From positions 1-29,787 of the forward strand of contig JBIQKC010000032.1 of NCBI GenBank assembly GCA_044506885.1: 29,787 nucleotides of DNA, in the 5' to 3' direction. Both the position numbers and the translations under genes were made by a program. A model generated the notes under the pieces. That model worked only from the letters and a program-made list of their open reading frames with translations, made no database searches and was not told where the DNA came from. This document shows positions 1 to 7,960 of the stretch, piece after piece; position 1 is the stretch's first letter; every line of letters starts with the position of its first letter. The stretch comes from Croceibacterium_A sp044506885 (GTDB lineage Bacteria; Pseudomonadota; Alphaproteobacteria; Sphingomonadales; Sphingomonadaceae).

Positions 1-51
1 CCGCCCGAACCCGATCTCTTCGCCATTTCGACGCCTCGGGCGTGCATCTAA
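1..51 (+). other. Possible C-terminal tail of an upstream gene
   Basis: Frame 1 is open from the first base to a TAA at 49-51 and would encode 16 residues ending in PRACI. It could be the end of a gene that starts left of the window. It is too short to recognise, and its second half overlaps a repeat copy (31-69), so this is only a possibility. Confidence 0.2.
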
Positions 52-69
52 TGGGTCCTGACCCTAAAG
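31..69. repeat. Diverged half-copy of the 1302-1360 palindromic repeat
   Basis: Bases 31-69 align to the reverse complement of about 1298-1337 at roughly 28 of 40 positions by eye. They share an identical ACGCCTCGGG block and a GACCC block near the far end. The copy contains its own short palindrome, GGGTC-CT-GACCC, at 54-65. It lies just in front of the MFS start codon at 79. Confidence 0.45.
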
Positions 70-78
70 CTCTGCGCG

Positions 79-1302
79 ATGTCCGGTTCGACCACCTTCG
101 GCCCGCTTGCCCACCGCTCGTTCGCGCTGATTCTCGCGGGCAGCCTCGCGGCCAATCTCGGCAACGCGGTGCAGTCGGTCGGCGCGGCCTGGCATCTGAC
201 CGAGGGCGGCGCGCCGGCGGACGTCATCGCGCTGGTCCAGACCGCCACCAACCTGCCGATCATGCTCCTCGCCCTGCCCGCCGGCGCCTGGGCCGACATG
301 CACGACAAGCGCACCGTGGCGCTCGCCGCGCAAGGCGCGATGCTGGCGATCTCGCTGGTGCTCGCCGCGCTGGTCTTCGCGGGGAGCGCATCGCCCGCCG
401 CCATCATCGGCCTGACCGCGCTGCTGGCTTGCGGCATCGCCTGCTTCGCCCCGGCGATGGCGGGATCGATCGGCGGCGTGGTGCCGCGTGCGGAGCTGGC
501 CGCGGCGGTGGCGCTCAACATCCTCGCCTTCAACGTCGCGCGCAGTCTCGGGCCGGCGCTCGGCGGGGCGATCGTCGCCGCCGGGGGAGCGGCCACCGCC
601 TTTGCGGTCAGCGCGGCGAGCTACCTGCTGGCGCTGGCGGTGTTCTGGCGCTGGCGCGGGCTTCCGCCGCCGCCGGACCGGATCGGCCGCGCGCTGCGCC
701 CGATGATCGCCGGCGGCATCGCCTATGCCGCCGCATCGCCGCAGGTCCGCACGATCATGCTGCGCGCGCTGACCTTCACGCTTGCCGGCGCGGCCGCCTG
801 GGCGCTGATGCCGCTGGTGGCGTCGGAGCTGCTCGGGCGCGGGTCGCAGGTCTACGGCCTGCTGCTGGGCGCGCTGGGGCTCGGCGCGGTCATCGGCGCG
901 GGAACCAGCACCGCGCTCCGCCGCCGTTTCTCCGCCGAGGCGATCGTGCGCGCGGCCGGCGTGATCTACGGAATAGCTTGCATTCTGGTTTCGCTGCGAC
1001 CGGGCCTGTTCGCGATGCTGGCGCTGCTGGTGGCGGCAGGGGCCGGCTGGGTCCAGGCGCTGTCGGGCTTTTCGGTCGCCGGGCAGATGTGGAGCACGCC
1101 CGAAGTGGTCGGCCGGGTGACGGCGATGGTCAGCAGCCTGACGTTCGGCGGGATCGCTCTCGGAAGCTGGCTATGGGGCCATTTCGCGGAAAGCCACGGC
1201 GTCGCGGCGGCGCTGGCCGTCTCGGGCGGCGCTATGATCGCGCTCCCCCTCCTCGGCCTGCTGCGCCCGATGCCGGCGCACGAGGCGGCCCTGGGGCCCT
1301 AG
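79..1302 (+). CDS. MFS transporter (MFS_3/EntS-like exporter)
   Basis: A 407-residue integral inner-membrane protein with about 12 hydrophobic segments and a short cytoplasmic N-terminus. The opening (FGPLAHRSFALILAGSLAAN followed by an LGNAVQSVGAAW stretch) is typical of the EntS-like MFS_3 family, which exports siderophores, drugs or other small molecules by proton antiport. A charged loop after the second segment (ADMHDKR) matches the MFS motif A region. The ATG at 79 was chosen because it gives the canonical N-terminus; no strong ribosome binding site is visible before it. The stop TAG at 1300-1302 abuts a long palindrome that separates it from the convergent kinase gene. Family assignment is firm. 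Substrate is unknown. Confidence 0.88.
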   Translation: MSGSTTFGPLAHRSFALILAGSLAANLGNAVQSVGAAWHLTEGGAPADVIALVQTATNLPIMLLALPAGAWADMHDKRTVALAAQGAMLAISLVLAALVFAGSASPAAIIGLTALLACGIACFAPAMAGSIGGVVPRAELAAAVALNILAFNVARSLGPALGGAIVAAGGAATAFAVSAASYLLALAVFWRWRGLPPPPDRIGRALRPMIAGGIAYAAASPQVRTIMLRALTFTLAGAAAWALMPLVASELLGRGSQVYGLLLGALGLGAVIGAGTSTALRRRFSAEAIVRAAGVIYGIACILVSLRPGLFAMLALLVAAGAGWVQALSGFSVAGQMWSTPEVVGRVTAMVSSLTFGGIALGSWLWGHFAESHGVAAALAVSGGAMIALPLLGLLRPMPAHEAALGP

Positions 1303-1360
1303 GGGTCGGTACTCAATAGCCAGCGCACCCGAGGCGTGCTGGCTATTGAGTACGGACCCT
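1302..1360. terminator. Long perfect hairpin between convergent stop codons
   Basis: Arms 1309-1324 and 1338-1353 are perfect 16-base complements with a 13-base loop. After one G/G mismatch the stem continues for six more pairs (1302-1307 with 1355-1360, the outermost a G-T wobble). The structure fills the gap between the MFS stop (1300-1302) and the kinase stop (1359-1361) and could act as a terminator for both strands. There is no T-run, so it may equally be a REP-like repeat unit. A diverged copy lies at 31-69. Confidence 0.65.
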
Positions 1361-2852
1361 AAGCCATCGAAGCGACCATGTCCGCCAGTTCAATGTCGGA
1401 GAACGGCTTCGCCAGCCGCGGCACTTCGAGCGCCCTACCCTCCGGCAGATCGGCATAGCCCGACAGGATCACGGCCTTGATGCCCGGCTGCATTTCGCGC
1501 GCCATGCGCACCAGTTCGCCGCCGTCCATGCCCGGCATCGCGTAGTCGGTCAGCAGCAGGTCGAACGCTTCGGTTTCGAGAATGCGCAGCGCCGCCGCCG
1601 CCGAATGGGCCGGCCGCACATCGTGGCCGATTTCGGACAGGATCGTCGCGGTGTTGAGAAGGATGATCGGGTCGTCGTCCACGGTCAGGATGCGCAGGGT
1701 CTTTGCCGGAGTCTCGGCCGCCGGGCGTTCGGCGGCGTGCTCCTCGGCATGGGTCTCGGTCACCGGCAGCCACAGCTCCACCGTGGTTCCCGACCCCACT
1801 TCGCTTTCCAGCCGGAAGCGCCCGCCGCACTGCTCGATCATGCCCTGCACCATCGACAGGCCGAGCCCGGTGCCCTTGCCGATACCCTTGGTGGTGAAGA
1901 ACGGTTCGACCGCCCGGCGCAAGGTCTCCTCGTCCATACCGGCGCCCTCGTCCCGCACGCGCAGGCGGACGTAGCGCGCGCCCTCGTCCTCGATCTCGTC
2001 GGCGCTGAGCACGACCTTGCCGCCGCTTTCCATCGCGTCGCGCGCGTTGACCACCAGGTTCATGATCGCCAGTTCGAGCTGCGTCCGGTCGGCGAGCGCG
2101 GCGGGCAGGGTCAGCGGGAAGTGCGTGACGATGGAGACGTTCGATCCGATCGTGCGCGTCAGCAGTTCGGCCATGTCGCGCACCGATGCGATGAGATCGA
2201 CCGGCTCAAGCTGAAGCTCCTGCTTGCGCGCGAAGGCCAGCATCCGCTGGGTCAGCACTTTGCCCCGTTCCGCCGCCTGAAGCGCATTTTCGAGGAACGG
2301 GGCGATGTCTTCTCCCCGCGCCAGCCGGCGCTGCGCCAGGCCGATGCTGCCGACGATGGCCGCCAGCATGTTGTTGAAATCGTGCGCCACGCCGCCAGTC
2401 AACTGGCCGATCGCCTCCATCTTCTGCGACTGGAAGAACTGCTCGCGCGATCGTTGGAGCGCCTCCTCCAGCCCCTTGCGCTCGGTGAGGTCGCGGGTGA
2501 TCTTGGCGAAGCCGAGATGCCGGCCGTCCTCGTCGCGGATCGGCTCGATCACCACGCCGGCCCAGAACCGGCTGCCGTCCTTGCGCAGCCGCCAGCCTTC
2601 CGCGGAATAGCGCCCTTCGCGCAGCGTCGCCGCCAGCGCCTTTTCCGGCATTCCGGCCTCGCGTTCCTCCGGCGTGTAGAAGCGGGCGAAGTTCTGGCCC
2701 ACGATCTCGTCGGCGCTGTAGCCCTTGAAGCGTTCCGCCCCGGCATTCCAGCTGCGCACCACGCCTTGCGGATCGAGCATGTAGATCGCGTAGTCGCTGA
2801 CGCTTTGAACGAGAAGTTCGGCGTGGTTCCGAACGGCTTCGATATCGGACAT
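1359..2852 (-). CDS. PAS-domain hybrid sensor histidine kinase
   Basis: A 497-residue soluble kinase with no signal peptide or membrane segment. Domains in order: a PAS sensor with PAC tail (about 10-128, ending KITRDLTERK); a dimerisation/phosphoacceptor domain with His157 in GGVAHDFNNML; a HATPase domain with the N box (LVVNARDAM, about 266-274), G1 box (DEGAGMDEE) and G2 box (GTGLGLSM); and a C-terminal receiver (about 385-495) with acidic DDD at 392-394, phosphoacceptor Asp436 in TDYAMPGMDG and Lys482. The frame runs upstream to 3188, but the PAS fold fits the ATG at 2850-2852, preceded by a GGGTGCGGA stretch. No cognate regulator lies nearby. The signal is unknown; PAS domains of this type can bind flavin, haem or small ligands, but no diagnostic flavin-binding cysteine motif was identified. 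Confidence 0.87.
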   Translation of the reverse strand: MSDIEAVRNHAELLVQSVSDYAIYMLDPQGVVRSWNAGAERFKGYSADEIVGQNFARFYTPEEREAGMPEKALAATLREGRYSAEGWRLRKDGSRFWAGVVIEPIRDEDGRHLGFAKITRDLTERKGLEEALQRSREQFFQSQKMEAIGQLTGGVAHDFNNMLAAIVGSIGLAQRRLARGEDIAPFLENALQAAERGKVLTQRMLAFARKQELQLEPVDLIASVRDMAELLTRTIGSNVSIVTHFPLTLPAALADRTQLELAIMNLVVNARDAMESGGKVVLSADEIEDEGARYVRLRVRDEGAGMDEETLRRAVEPFFTTKGIGKGTGLGLSMVQGMIEQCGGRFRLESEVGSGTTVELWLPVTETHAEEHAAERPAAETPAKTLRILTVDDDPIILLNTATILSEIGHDVRPAHSAAAALRILETEAFDLLLTDYAMPGMDGGELVRMAREMQPGIKAVILSGYADLPEGRALEVPRLAKPFSDIELADMVASMA

Positions 2853-2995
2853 TCCGCACCCGCGCCCCTGTTGCGCAGGGTTAACGGGCCTTCGCCGCGG
2901 CGGTTCCCCCTTTCGCGGATTGACGCGGCCGCCGCCACGGCTATTTCGCACGGCAAAGCGAGGCCACGTCCTCCCCCTCCTTCGAGGGCTCAGGT

Positions 2996-3031
2996 CCGGG
3001 ACGGCCCGGCGGCACAACGAAGGAGGCCGCC
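2996..3031 (+). promoter_or_regulatory. Guanidine-II-like hairpin and SD-sequestering stem before sugE
   Basis: A perfect 5-bp stem (2996-3000 with 3005-3009) closes an ACGG tetraloop, the GGG-ACGR-CCC arrangement typical of each hairpin of the guanidine-II (mini-ykkC) riboswitch, which controls SugE/Gdx exporters. A second possible stem (GGCGGC 3008-3013 with GCCGCC 3026-3031) shares two bases with the first and places the AAGGAGG ribosome binding site (3020-3026) mostly in its loop. That loop holds an ACGA at 3017-3020. A canonical guanidine-II element has two ACGR-capped hairpins. Only one is clear here, so the riboswitch call is tentative. Confidence 0.35.
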
Positions 3032-3033
3032 CC

Positions 3034-3354
3034 ATGGCATGGACAATCCTGATTATCGCCGGCGTGCTGGAAGTGATCTGGGCTTTCTCGATGAAGGCGT
3101 CGGACGGGTTCAGCAAGCTCGCGCCCTCGGCGATAACCATCGGCACGATGATCGTCAGCTTCGCGCTGCTCTCGTGGTCGATGCGCACGCTGCCGCTGGG
3201 GACGGCCTATGCGGTCTGGACCGGTATCGGCGCGGCGGGCGCGTTCGTGGTCGGCATCGTGGTGTTGGGCGAGGCGGCCACTCCGCTGCGCATCCTCGCC
3301 GCGCTGCTGATCGTGGGGGGAATCGTGCTGATGAAAGTGTCGAGCCCGGCGTAG
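3034..3354 (+). CDS. sugE: Guanidinium exporter, SMR family (Gdx/SugE)
   Basis: A 106-residue small multidrug resistance protein with four membrane helices, which works as a dual-topology dimer and exchanges guanidinium for protons. Residues characteristic of the Gdx subtype are present: Gly10, the essential Glu13, Ser42, Tyr59 and Trp62. The start is fixed by a strong AAGGAGG seven bases before the ATG. The leader has a hairpin resembling a guanidine-II riboswitch, which would fit guanidine-induced expression. The gene lies alone between the divergent kinase gene and the convergent pgi. A more promiscuous quaternary-ammonium exporter is possible but less likely given the conserved residues. 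Confidence 0.92.
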   Translation: MAWTILIIAGVLEVIWAFSMKASDGFSKLAPSAITIGTMIVSFALLSWSMRTLPLGTAYAVWTGIGAAGAFVVGIVVLGEAATPLRILAALLIVGGIVLMKVSSPA

Positions 3355-3375
3355 GGCTGGCAAGGACGCTCCCAG

Positions 3376-3409
3376 CTTCGTCATTCCCGCGTTCGCGGGA
3401 ATGACGAAG
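3376..3409. terminator. 15-bp perfect hairpin between sugE and pgi
   Basis: Arms 3376-3390 and 3395-3409 are exact complements around a GTTC loop. It lies between two convergent genes and can serve as a bidirectional terminator. The arm (CGTCATTCCCGC type) resembles the dispersed palindromic repeats common between genes in Sphingomonadales and other bacteria. Confidence 0.75.
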
Positions 3410-3428
3410 TGGGGTTGAGGCCGGCTGC

Positions 3429-4946
3429 TTACCCCAACCCCGCCGCCTTCAGCAGCGCCTCGGTGCTGGCGTCGAACCCCTCGCCGCCCTTCTCGATCTT
3501 CTTGGCGATCTCTTTCCCCAGTTCCACGCCGAACTGGTCGAAGGCGTTGATGCCCATCAGCACCGCATTGGCAAACGTCCGGTGTTCGTGGAACGCGATC
3601 AACGCGCCGAGGGTGGCCGGGTCCAGATCGTCGCACAGGATCGTCGTGCTCGGCCGGTCGCCGGGATAGGCGCGCGCCGGATCGTCGCTGGCCTTGCCCG
3701 CCATCAGCGCCGCCCCTTGCGCGAAGCAGTTCATCAGCAGGATGCGGTGGTGCGCCGGGTCCAGATCGTCGCCGGGCGCAGCGCTGGCGATGAAGTCGAT
3801 CGGCACCAGATGCGTGCCCTGGTGCAGCAACTGGAACACCGCGTGCTGCGCGTCGGTGCCCACCCCGCCCCAGGTGATCGGCGCGGTCGGGCCGTCCACC
3901 GGCTGGCCGTCCACCGTGACCCGCTTGCCGTTCGATTCCATCTCGAGCTGCTGGAGATAGCTCGGGAACAGCCGCAGCCGCTCGTCATAGGCGAACACCG
4001 CGCGCGTCTCCGCGCCCTTCAGCCGGGCATAGAGCTGGTCCGCGAAGGCGGCGCGCAAGGGCAGGTTGGCCCGTCCGTCGGCATCGCGGAAATGCGCGTC
4101 CACCGCCGCTGCGCCGTCGAGAAAGGCCGCAAAATCCTCCCATCCGATGGCAAGAGCAACCGGGAAGCCTATGGAAGACCATATGGAATAGCGCCCGCCC
4201 ACGCTTTCGGCGAACGGCAGCACGCGCGTTTCGTCCACGCCCCATTCCACCGCCTTTTCGGGGTATGCGGTCAGCGCGATCACCCGGCCATAGGGATCGG
4301 CCACGCCGTTGTCCGCCAGCCAGGCGAGCGCGCTGGCGGCGTTGGTCATCGTCTCGATGGTGGTGAAGGTCTTGCTCGCCACCGCGACCAGCGTGGTTTG
4401 CGGGTCGCAGGCGGCGAAGGCGGCTTCCAGCGCCACGCCGTCGATGTTCGACACGACGTGGACGTCCACCCGCGCCCCAAGCGGACCGGCGCCGCGCGCC
4501 AGCGCGTCCACAGCCAGCGCGGGGCCGAGCGCGGAACCGCCGATGCCGATGTGGATCAGGTGGTTTACCTCTCCCAGCGCGCCTTCGTGGATTGCTTCGA
4601 CCAGCAGCTTCATCCGCACGAGCAGGGCGGCCGCTTCCTCGACGCTGGCCTCCTTGCCGACACCGCGCAGCGCGGAATGCTCTGCCGCGCGCCCCTCGGT
4701 CGGGTTGACCGTTTCGCCTGCGAACAGGCGGCGGCGCATTTCGGGGAAGCCGCAGGCATCGGCCAGCGCTTCGAACCCGCCGAGCAACCCGTCGGTCAGG
4801 TGCGTCTTCGACCAGTCGAACAGCGCACCGCTCTCGCCGAACTCCAGCCGCGTCGACAGCTTCGCCACCCGGTCCGGATCGGCCGCGAACAGTTCCGCCA
4901 GGGTTTCATTGCCGGGCGTCAGATCGTTCCACGCGGCAGCGGTCAT
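3429..4946 (-). CDS. pgi: Glucose-6-phosphate isomerase
   Basis: A 505-residue cytosolic enzyme that interconverts glucose 6-phosphate and fructose 6-phosphate. Two sugar-isomerase (SIS) domains are visible. Family signatures are present: IHIGIGGSALGP in the first SIS domain, GGRYSIWSSIGF (PGI signature 1 region), and MESNGKRV with the downstream GGVGT segment. The length suits the shorter alphaproteobacterial form. The ATG at 4946 gives a normal N-terminus; stop TAA at 3429-3431. In organisms of this group it mostly feeds the Entner-Doudoroff pathway and gluconeogenesis, which is inference here. It is transcribed alone, divergent from lepB across a repeat-rich gap. Confidence 0.96.
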   Translation of the reverse strand: MTAAAWNDLTPGNETLAELFAADPDRVAKLSTRLEFGESGALFDWSKTHLTDGLLGGFEALADACGFPEMRRRLFAGETVNPTEGRAAEHSALRGVGKEASVEEAAALLVRMKLLVEAIHEGALGEVNHLIHIGIGGSALGPALAVDALARGAGPLGARVDVHVVSNIDGVALEAAFAACDPQTTLVAVASKTFTTIETMTNAASALAWLADNGVADPYGRVIALTAYPEKAVEWGVDETRVLPFAESVGGRYSIWSSIGFPVALAIGWEDFAAFLDGAAAVDAHFRDADGRANLPLRAAFADQLYARLKGAETRAVFAYDERLRLFPSYLQQLEMESNGKRVTVDGQPVDGPTAPITWGGVGTDAQHAVFQLLHQGTHLVPIDFIASAAPGDDLDPAHHRILLMNCFAQGAALMAGKASDDPARAYPGDRPSTTILCDDLDPATLGALIAFHEHRTFANAVLMGINAFDQFGVELGKEIAKKIEKGGEGFDASTEALLKAAGLG

Positions 4947-5058
4947 ACGGTGTTTCCCCTTTCCTACAGGCCCGCCGCTGGGTTAGGGCCTCGCGCCATG
5001 CTTGCAAACGGCAATTCCTTCTCCCGATCCATCGGTGCGCCGACCCGAATTTTTTGGC

Positions 5059-5305
5059 GATTGCCTCGCTTGCAAACACAGCGAGCCGCTTCCGCTTTCG
5101 TCATCCCGAACTTGTTTGTGCAGGCACAGCTTCGCTTCCGGGATTCATTTTTCCTCCCGCGCGGAGCTCTCGCCCCATACGCCGCTGTGCCGCACCGTCG
5201 CGGTAGGTCCGAACGCTTCGTGACCGTGGCCGGATGGACCCTGAAACGAGTTCAGGGTGACGAGGTTCGAGAGCGAGGGCGTCGTGTTTGCAAGCGATAC
5301 AATCC
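5059..5305. repeat. Composite repeat element in the pgi-lepB gap (4947-5392)
   Basis: The 446-base gap holds no credible gene. Imperfect inverted 21-base arms at 5059-5079 and 5285-5305 match at 19 of 21 positions around a core CTTGCAAAC; a third copy of the core is at 5001-5009. Inside are remnants of another palindromic repeat: CGTCATCCCGAACTTG at 5099-5114, and near 5238-5263 a short stem CCCTGAA...TTCAGGG followed by TGACGAGG. T-runs adjoin both arms (5049-5055 and 5310-5316, the latter repeated at 5327-5333). Just before lepB, AGGGTG/CACCCT (5349-5354 and 5365-5370) form another small stem. It looks like nested repeat insertions; promoters for both flanking genes should lie here but were not identified. 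Confidence 0.55.
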
Positions 5306-5392
5306 TCAATTTTTTTCCGCGGTACTTTTTTTCCGCCGTACGAGGGGAAGGGTGTCAACTGTGTCACCCTCAACAGCCGGAGCGGCCGCACG

Positions 5393-6238
5393 ATGAACGA
5401 CAGCGCCACCGCCGCCGGCACGGCGAATACCGCCGCCCCGCCCCCGGCCGAAAAGCCGAAGAAGAAGGAAGAGGGCAGCTTCCTCTGGTTCCTGGTCAAG
5501 CTGGTGGTCATCGTGCTGCTGTTCCGCACGCTGGCGTTCACCAGTTTCTCCATCCCCAGCGAATCGATGATGCCCCGGCTGCTGGTGGGCGATTTCCTGT
5601 TCGCCGCGAAGTGGCCCTACGGCTATTCGCAAGCCTCGCTGCCGCTCGATCCGGCGATCGGCGAAGGGCGCCTGTTCGGCAGCCTGCCCGATCGCGGCGA
5701 CGTGGTGATCTTCAAGCATCCGATCGACCGCGCCGACTACGTCAAGCGAGTGATCGGCCTGCCGGGGGACCAGATCCAGATGGTCGCCGGCGTGCTGCAC
5801 ATCAACGGCGAGGCCGTGCCGACGGAACCGGTCGAGGACTTCGTGCTGCCGATCAGACCGGACGAATCCTGCCGCGAAGCGCGCTTCGCCGAGCGCCGGC
5901 CGGACGGCAGCTTCGCCTGCCGCTATCCGCAGTTCCGCGAAACGCTGCCCGGCGGCGTATCGTACGACGTGCTCGACTTCGGCCCGCGTCCGCAGGACAC
6001 GACGCCGCCTGTGGTGGTGCCCGAAGGCAGCCTGTTCCTGATGGGCGACAACCGCGACAATTCGATGGACAGCCGCTTCCCGCCGGTCGCCGGACAGGGC
6101 ATCGGCCTGGTCCCGGTCGAAAACCTGGTCGGCGAAGCCAGCTTCATGTTCTTCTCGGTCGATTCCACCTTCACCTGGAAACGGCCGTGGACGCTGTTCG
6201 GGGCGATCCGCTGGGGCCGGATCGGGCGCGGGATTTGA
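5393..6238 (+). CDS. lepB: Signal peptidase I
   Basis: A 281-residue inner-membrane serine protease that removes signal peptides from exported proteins. The N-terminus is cytoplasmic, rich in Ala, Pro and Lys, followed by one membrane anchor (about 30-49). The active site lies outside the membrane: nucleophile Ser58 in PSESMMP and general base Lys118 in DYVKRVIGLPGD, the S-K dyad of family S26. The GDNRDNSMDSR box is intact near residue 220. The chosen ATG follows CCGGAGCGG at a good distance; the longer open frame upstream would run through repeats. It heads the lepB-rnc-era operon and overlaps rnc by four bases. Confidence 0.96.
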   Translation: MNDSATAAGTANTAAPPPAEKPKKKEEGSFLWFLVKLVVIVLLFRTLAFTSFSIPSESMMPRLLVGDFLFAAKWPYGYSQASLPLDPAIGEGRLFGSLPDRGDVVIFKHPIDRADYVKRVIGLPGDQIQMVAGVLHINGEAVPTEPVEDFVLPIRPDESCREARFAERRPDGSFACRYPQFRETLPGGVSYDVLDFGPRPQDTTPPVVVPEGSLFLMGDNRDNSMDSRFPPVAGQGIGLVPVENLVGEASFMFFSVDSTFTWKRPWTLFGAIRWGRIGRGI

Positions 6239-6906
6239 CCGGGCTCGCGCAAGGAACGCAGCGCTGGCTCGAAAGCCTCGGGTTCGCCGTGCGCGATCCC
6301 GCGCTGTGGGCCGAAGCGCTGACGCATGGCAGCACCGGGCGCGCGCGCAACTACGAACGGCTCGAATTCCTCGGCGACCGGGTGCTCGGGCTGTCCATCG
6401 CCGGCCTGCTCTACCAGCAGGGAAACGGCAGCGAGGGCGAACTGGCGCAGCGGCTCAACGCGCTGGTCAGCCGCCAGACATGCGCCGGGGTGGCCCGCCG
6501 GATCGGCGTGGGCGAGCACCTTCTGCTCGGCAAGCAGGCGCGCGACGACGGCGCGGCCGACAGCGACAACGTCCTCGGCGACATCATGGAAGCGCTGCTC
6601 GGCGCGAGCTTCGTCGAAGCCGGGTTCGACGCGACCCGCGCGGTCGCGCTCGAACTGTGGCGCCCGGCCATCGAGGGCCGCGCCGGCCGCTCGAAGCATC
6701 CCAAGAGCGCGTTGCAGGAATGGGCCGCCGGCAACCGCCGCAAGCCGCCCGAATACACCGTCGTCGATCGCTCGGGCCCCGATCATGCGGCGCGCTTCAC
6801 CGTTCGGGTCGGCGTAGGAAATGTCGGTGAAGTCGAAGCCACGGCCGGCAGCAAGCAGGAAGCCGAGACCGAGGCAGCAAGGCTGTTCATGGAGAAGTTC
6901 GGGTGA
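6235..6906 (+). CDS. rnc: Ribonuclease III
   Basis: A 223-residue endonuclease that cleaves double-stranded RNA, including rRNA precursors and structured mRNAs. The RNase III domain holds the signature ERLEFLGDRVL and the second acidic cluster DIMEALLGA, which supply the Mg-binding carboxylates; a dsRNA-binding domain follows (about 150-223, starting PKSALQEWAAG and ending near EAARLFME). No ATG or GTG fits. The TTG at 6235 overlaps the lepB stop as TTGA and gives the normal family length, implying translational coupling to lepB. It is a well-known arrangement in which rnc and era follow lepB. Confidence 0.94.
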   Translation: MTGLAQGTQRWLESLGFAVRDPALWAEALTHGSTGRARNYERLEFLGDRVLGLSIAGLLYQQGNGSEGELAQRLNALVSRQTCAGVARRIGVGEHLLLGKQARDDGAADSDNVLGDIMEALLGASFVEAGFDATRAVALELWRPAIEGRAGRSKHPKSALQEWAAGNRRKPPEYTVVDRSGPDHAARFTVRVGVGNVGEVEATAGSKQEAETEAARLFMEKFG

Positions 6907-6920
6907 AGTCGACCTACAAA

Positions 6921-7065
6921 TCCTCCCCGGCACGGGGAGGGGGACCATCCGCAGGATGGTGGAGGGGCACGGGCGGTGAACCTTTCGGTGCGAGGTCGGG
7001 AGCACTTGCCTGTTCCCCTCCACCCCGCGCTGCGCGCGCGGTCCCCCTCCCCTTCCAGGGGAGGA
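6921..7065. repeat. Large palindromic repeat between rnc and era
   Basis: The left arm (6921-6967) and right arm (7015-7065) are imperfect complements over about 50 bases. Both arms contain CCTCCCC and GGGGAGGG blocks, and each has its own smaller palindrome (such as ACCATCC/GGATGGT at 6944-6960). This type of repeat occurs between genes throughout Sphingomonadales and related bacteria. The right end supplies the GGGGAGG ribosome binding site of era, so the element is transcribed within the operon and could form a large hairpin between rnc and era. Confidence 0.75.
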
Positions 7066-7069
7066 TGGC

Positions 7070-7960
7070 ATGACCCGCTGCGGCGTCGTGGCCGTGATCG
7101 GCGCGCCCAATGCGGGCAAGTCCACGCTGGTCAACCAGCTCGTCGGCCAGAAGGTCGCGATCACCAGCGCCAAGGCGCAGACCACGCGCGCACGGCTGCT
7201 CGGCATCGCGCTGGAAGGCGATGTACAGATCATCCTCGTCGATACGCCCGGCATCTTCGCGCCCAAGCGGCGGCTCGACCGGGCGATGGTCAGCGCGGCG
7301 TGGGAAGGCGCGGTGGCGGCCGATGCGGTGCTGCTGGTGGTCGATCCGGTCAAGCAGCGCCGGCACGAGCTGGAGCCGCTGCTCGACATCCTGAAGGACC
7401 GGCCCGAACGCAAGCTGCTGGCGCTCAACAAGGTCGACGCCAGCGCCAAGGAGCCGCTGCTGGCTCTGGCGCAGGAACTGGCCGGTAAGGTCGATTTCGC
7501 CGAAGTGTTCTTCGTCTCCGCGCTGACCGGCGACGGCGTGCCGGCGCTCAAGGCGCATCTCGCCGGACTGATGCCCGAAGGCCCGTGGCACTATCCCGAA
7601 GACCAGGTTTCCGACGCCAGCGAACGCCTGCTCGCCGCCGAAGTCACGCGCGAACAGCTCTATCGCCAGCTCCACGAGGAACTGCCCTACGACAGCGCGG
7701 TGCGGCCCGAGAGCTATCGGGTGCGCAGGGACGGCAGCGTCGAAATCCACCAGCAGATCGTCATCGCGCGCGACAGCCAGAAGGCCATCGTGCTGGGCAA
7801 GCGCGGCGCGAGGATCAAAGCCATCGGCGAGGAAGCGAGGAAGGAACTGAGCGAAATCCTCGGCGTGAAAGTCCACCTGTTCCTGCATGTGAAGGTGGAC
7901 GAGAAGTGGGCCGAAAGCCGCGAGATTTTCGAGGAAATCGGACTGGACTGGGTCCGCTAG
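7070..7960 (+). CDS. era: GTPase Era
   Basis: A 296-residue GTPase that binds the 3' end of 16S rRNA and helps 30S subunit assembly. The G domain shows G1 GAPNAGKST (about 11-19), G3 DTPG, G4 NKVD and G5 SAL. A C-terminal KH domain (about 200-296) includes the GKRGARIKAIGEEARKEL segment and LFLHVKVDEKW. The ATG at 7070 follows GGGGAGG at good spacing; an ATG at 7065 would terminate after two codons. The stop TAG overlaps the stop of the convergent MFS gene by a few bases. Confidence 0.97.
   Translation: MTRCGVVAVIGAPNAGKSTLVNQLVGQKVAITSAKAQTTRARLLGIALEGDVQIILVDTPGIFAPKRRLDRAMVSAAWEGAVAADAVLLVVDPVKQRRHELEPLLDILKDRPERKLLALNKVDASAKEPLLALAQELAGKVDFAEVFFVSALTGDGVPALKAHLAGLMPEGPWHYPEDQVSDASERLLAAEVTREQLYRQLHEELPYDSAVRPESYRVRRDGSVEIHQQIVIARDSQKAIVLGKRGARIKAIGEEARKELSEILGVKVHLFLHVKVDEKWAESREIFEEIGLDWVR

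Noticed and set aside
1605..3404. A 599-codon open frame on the plus strand opposite the histidine kinase
   Set aside because: It is antisense to a clear multi-domain kinase, has the His/Arg-rich composition of a GC-rich shadow frame, and runs through the sugE gene in another frame.
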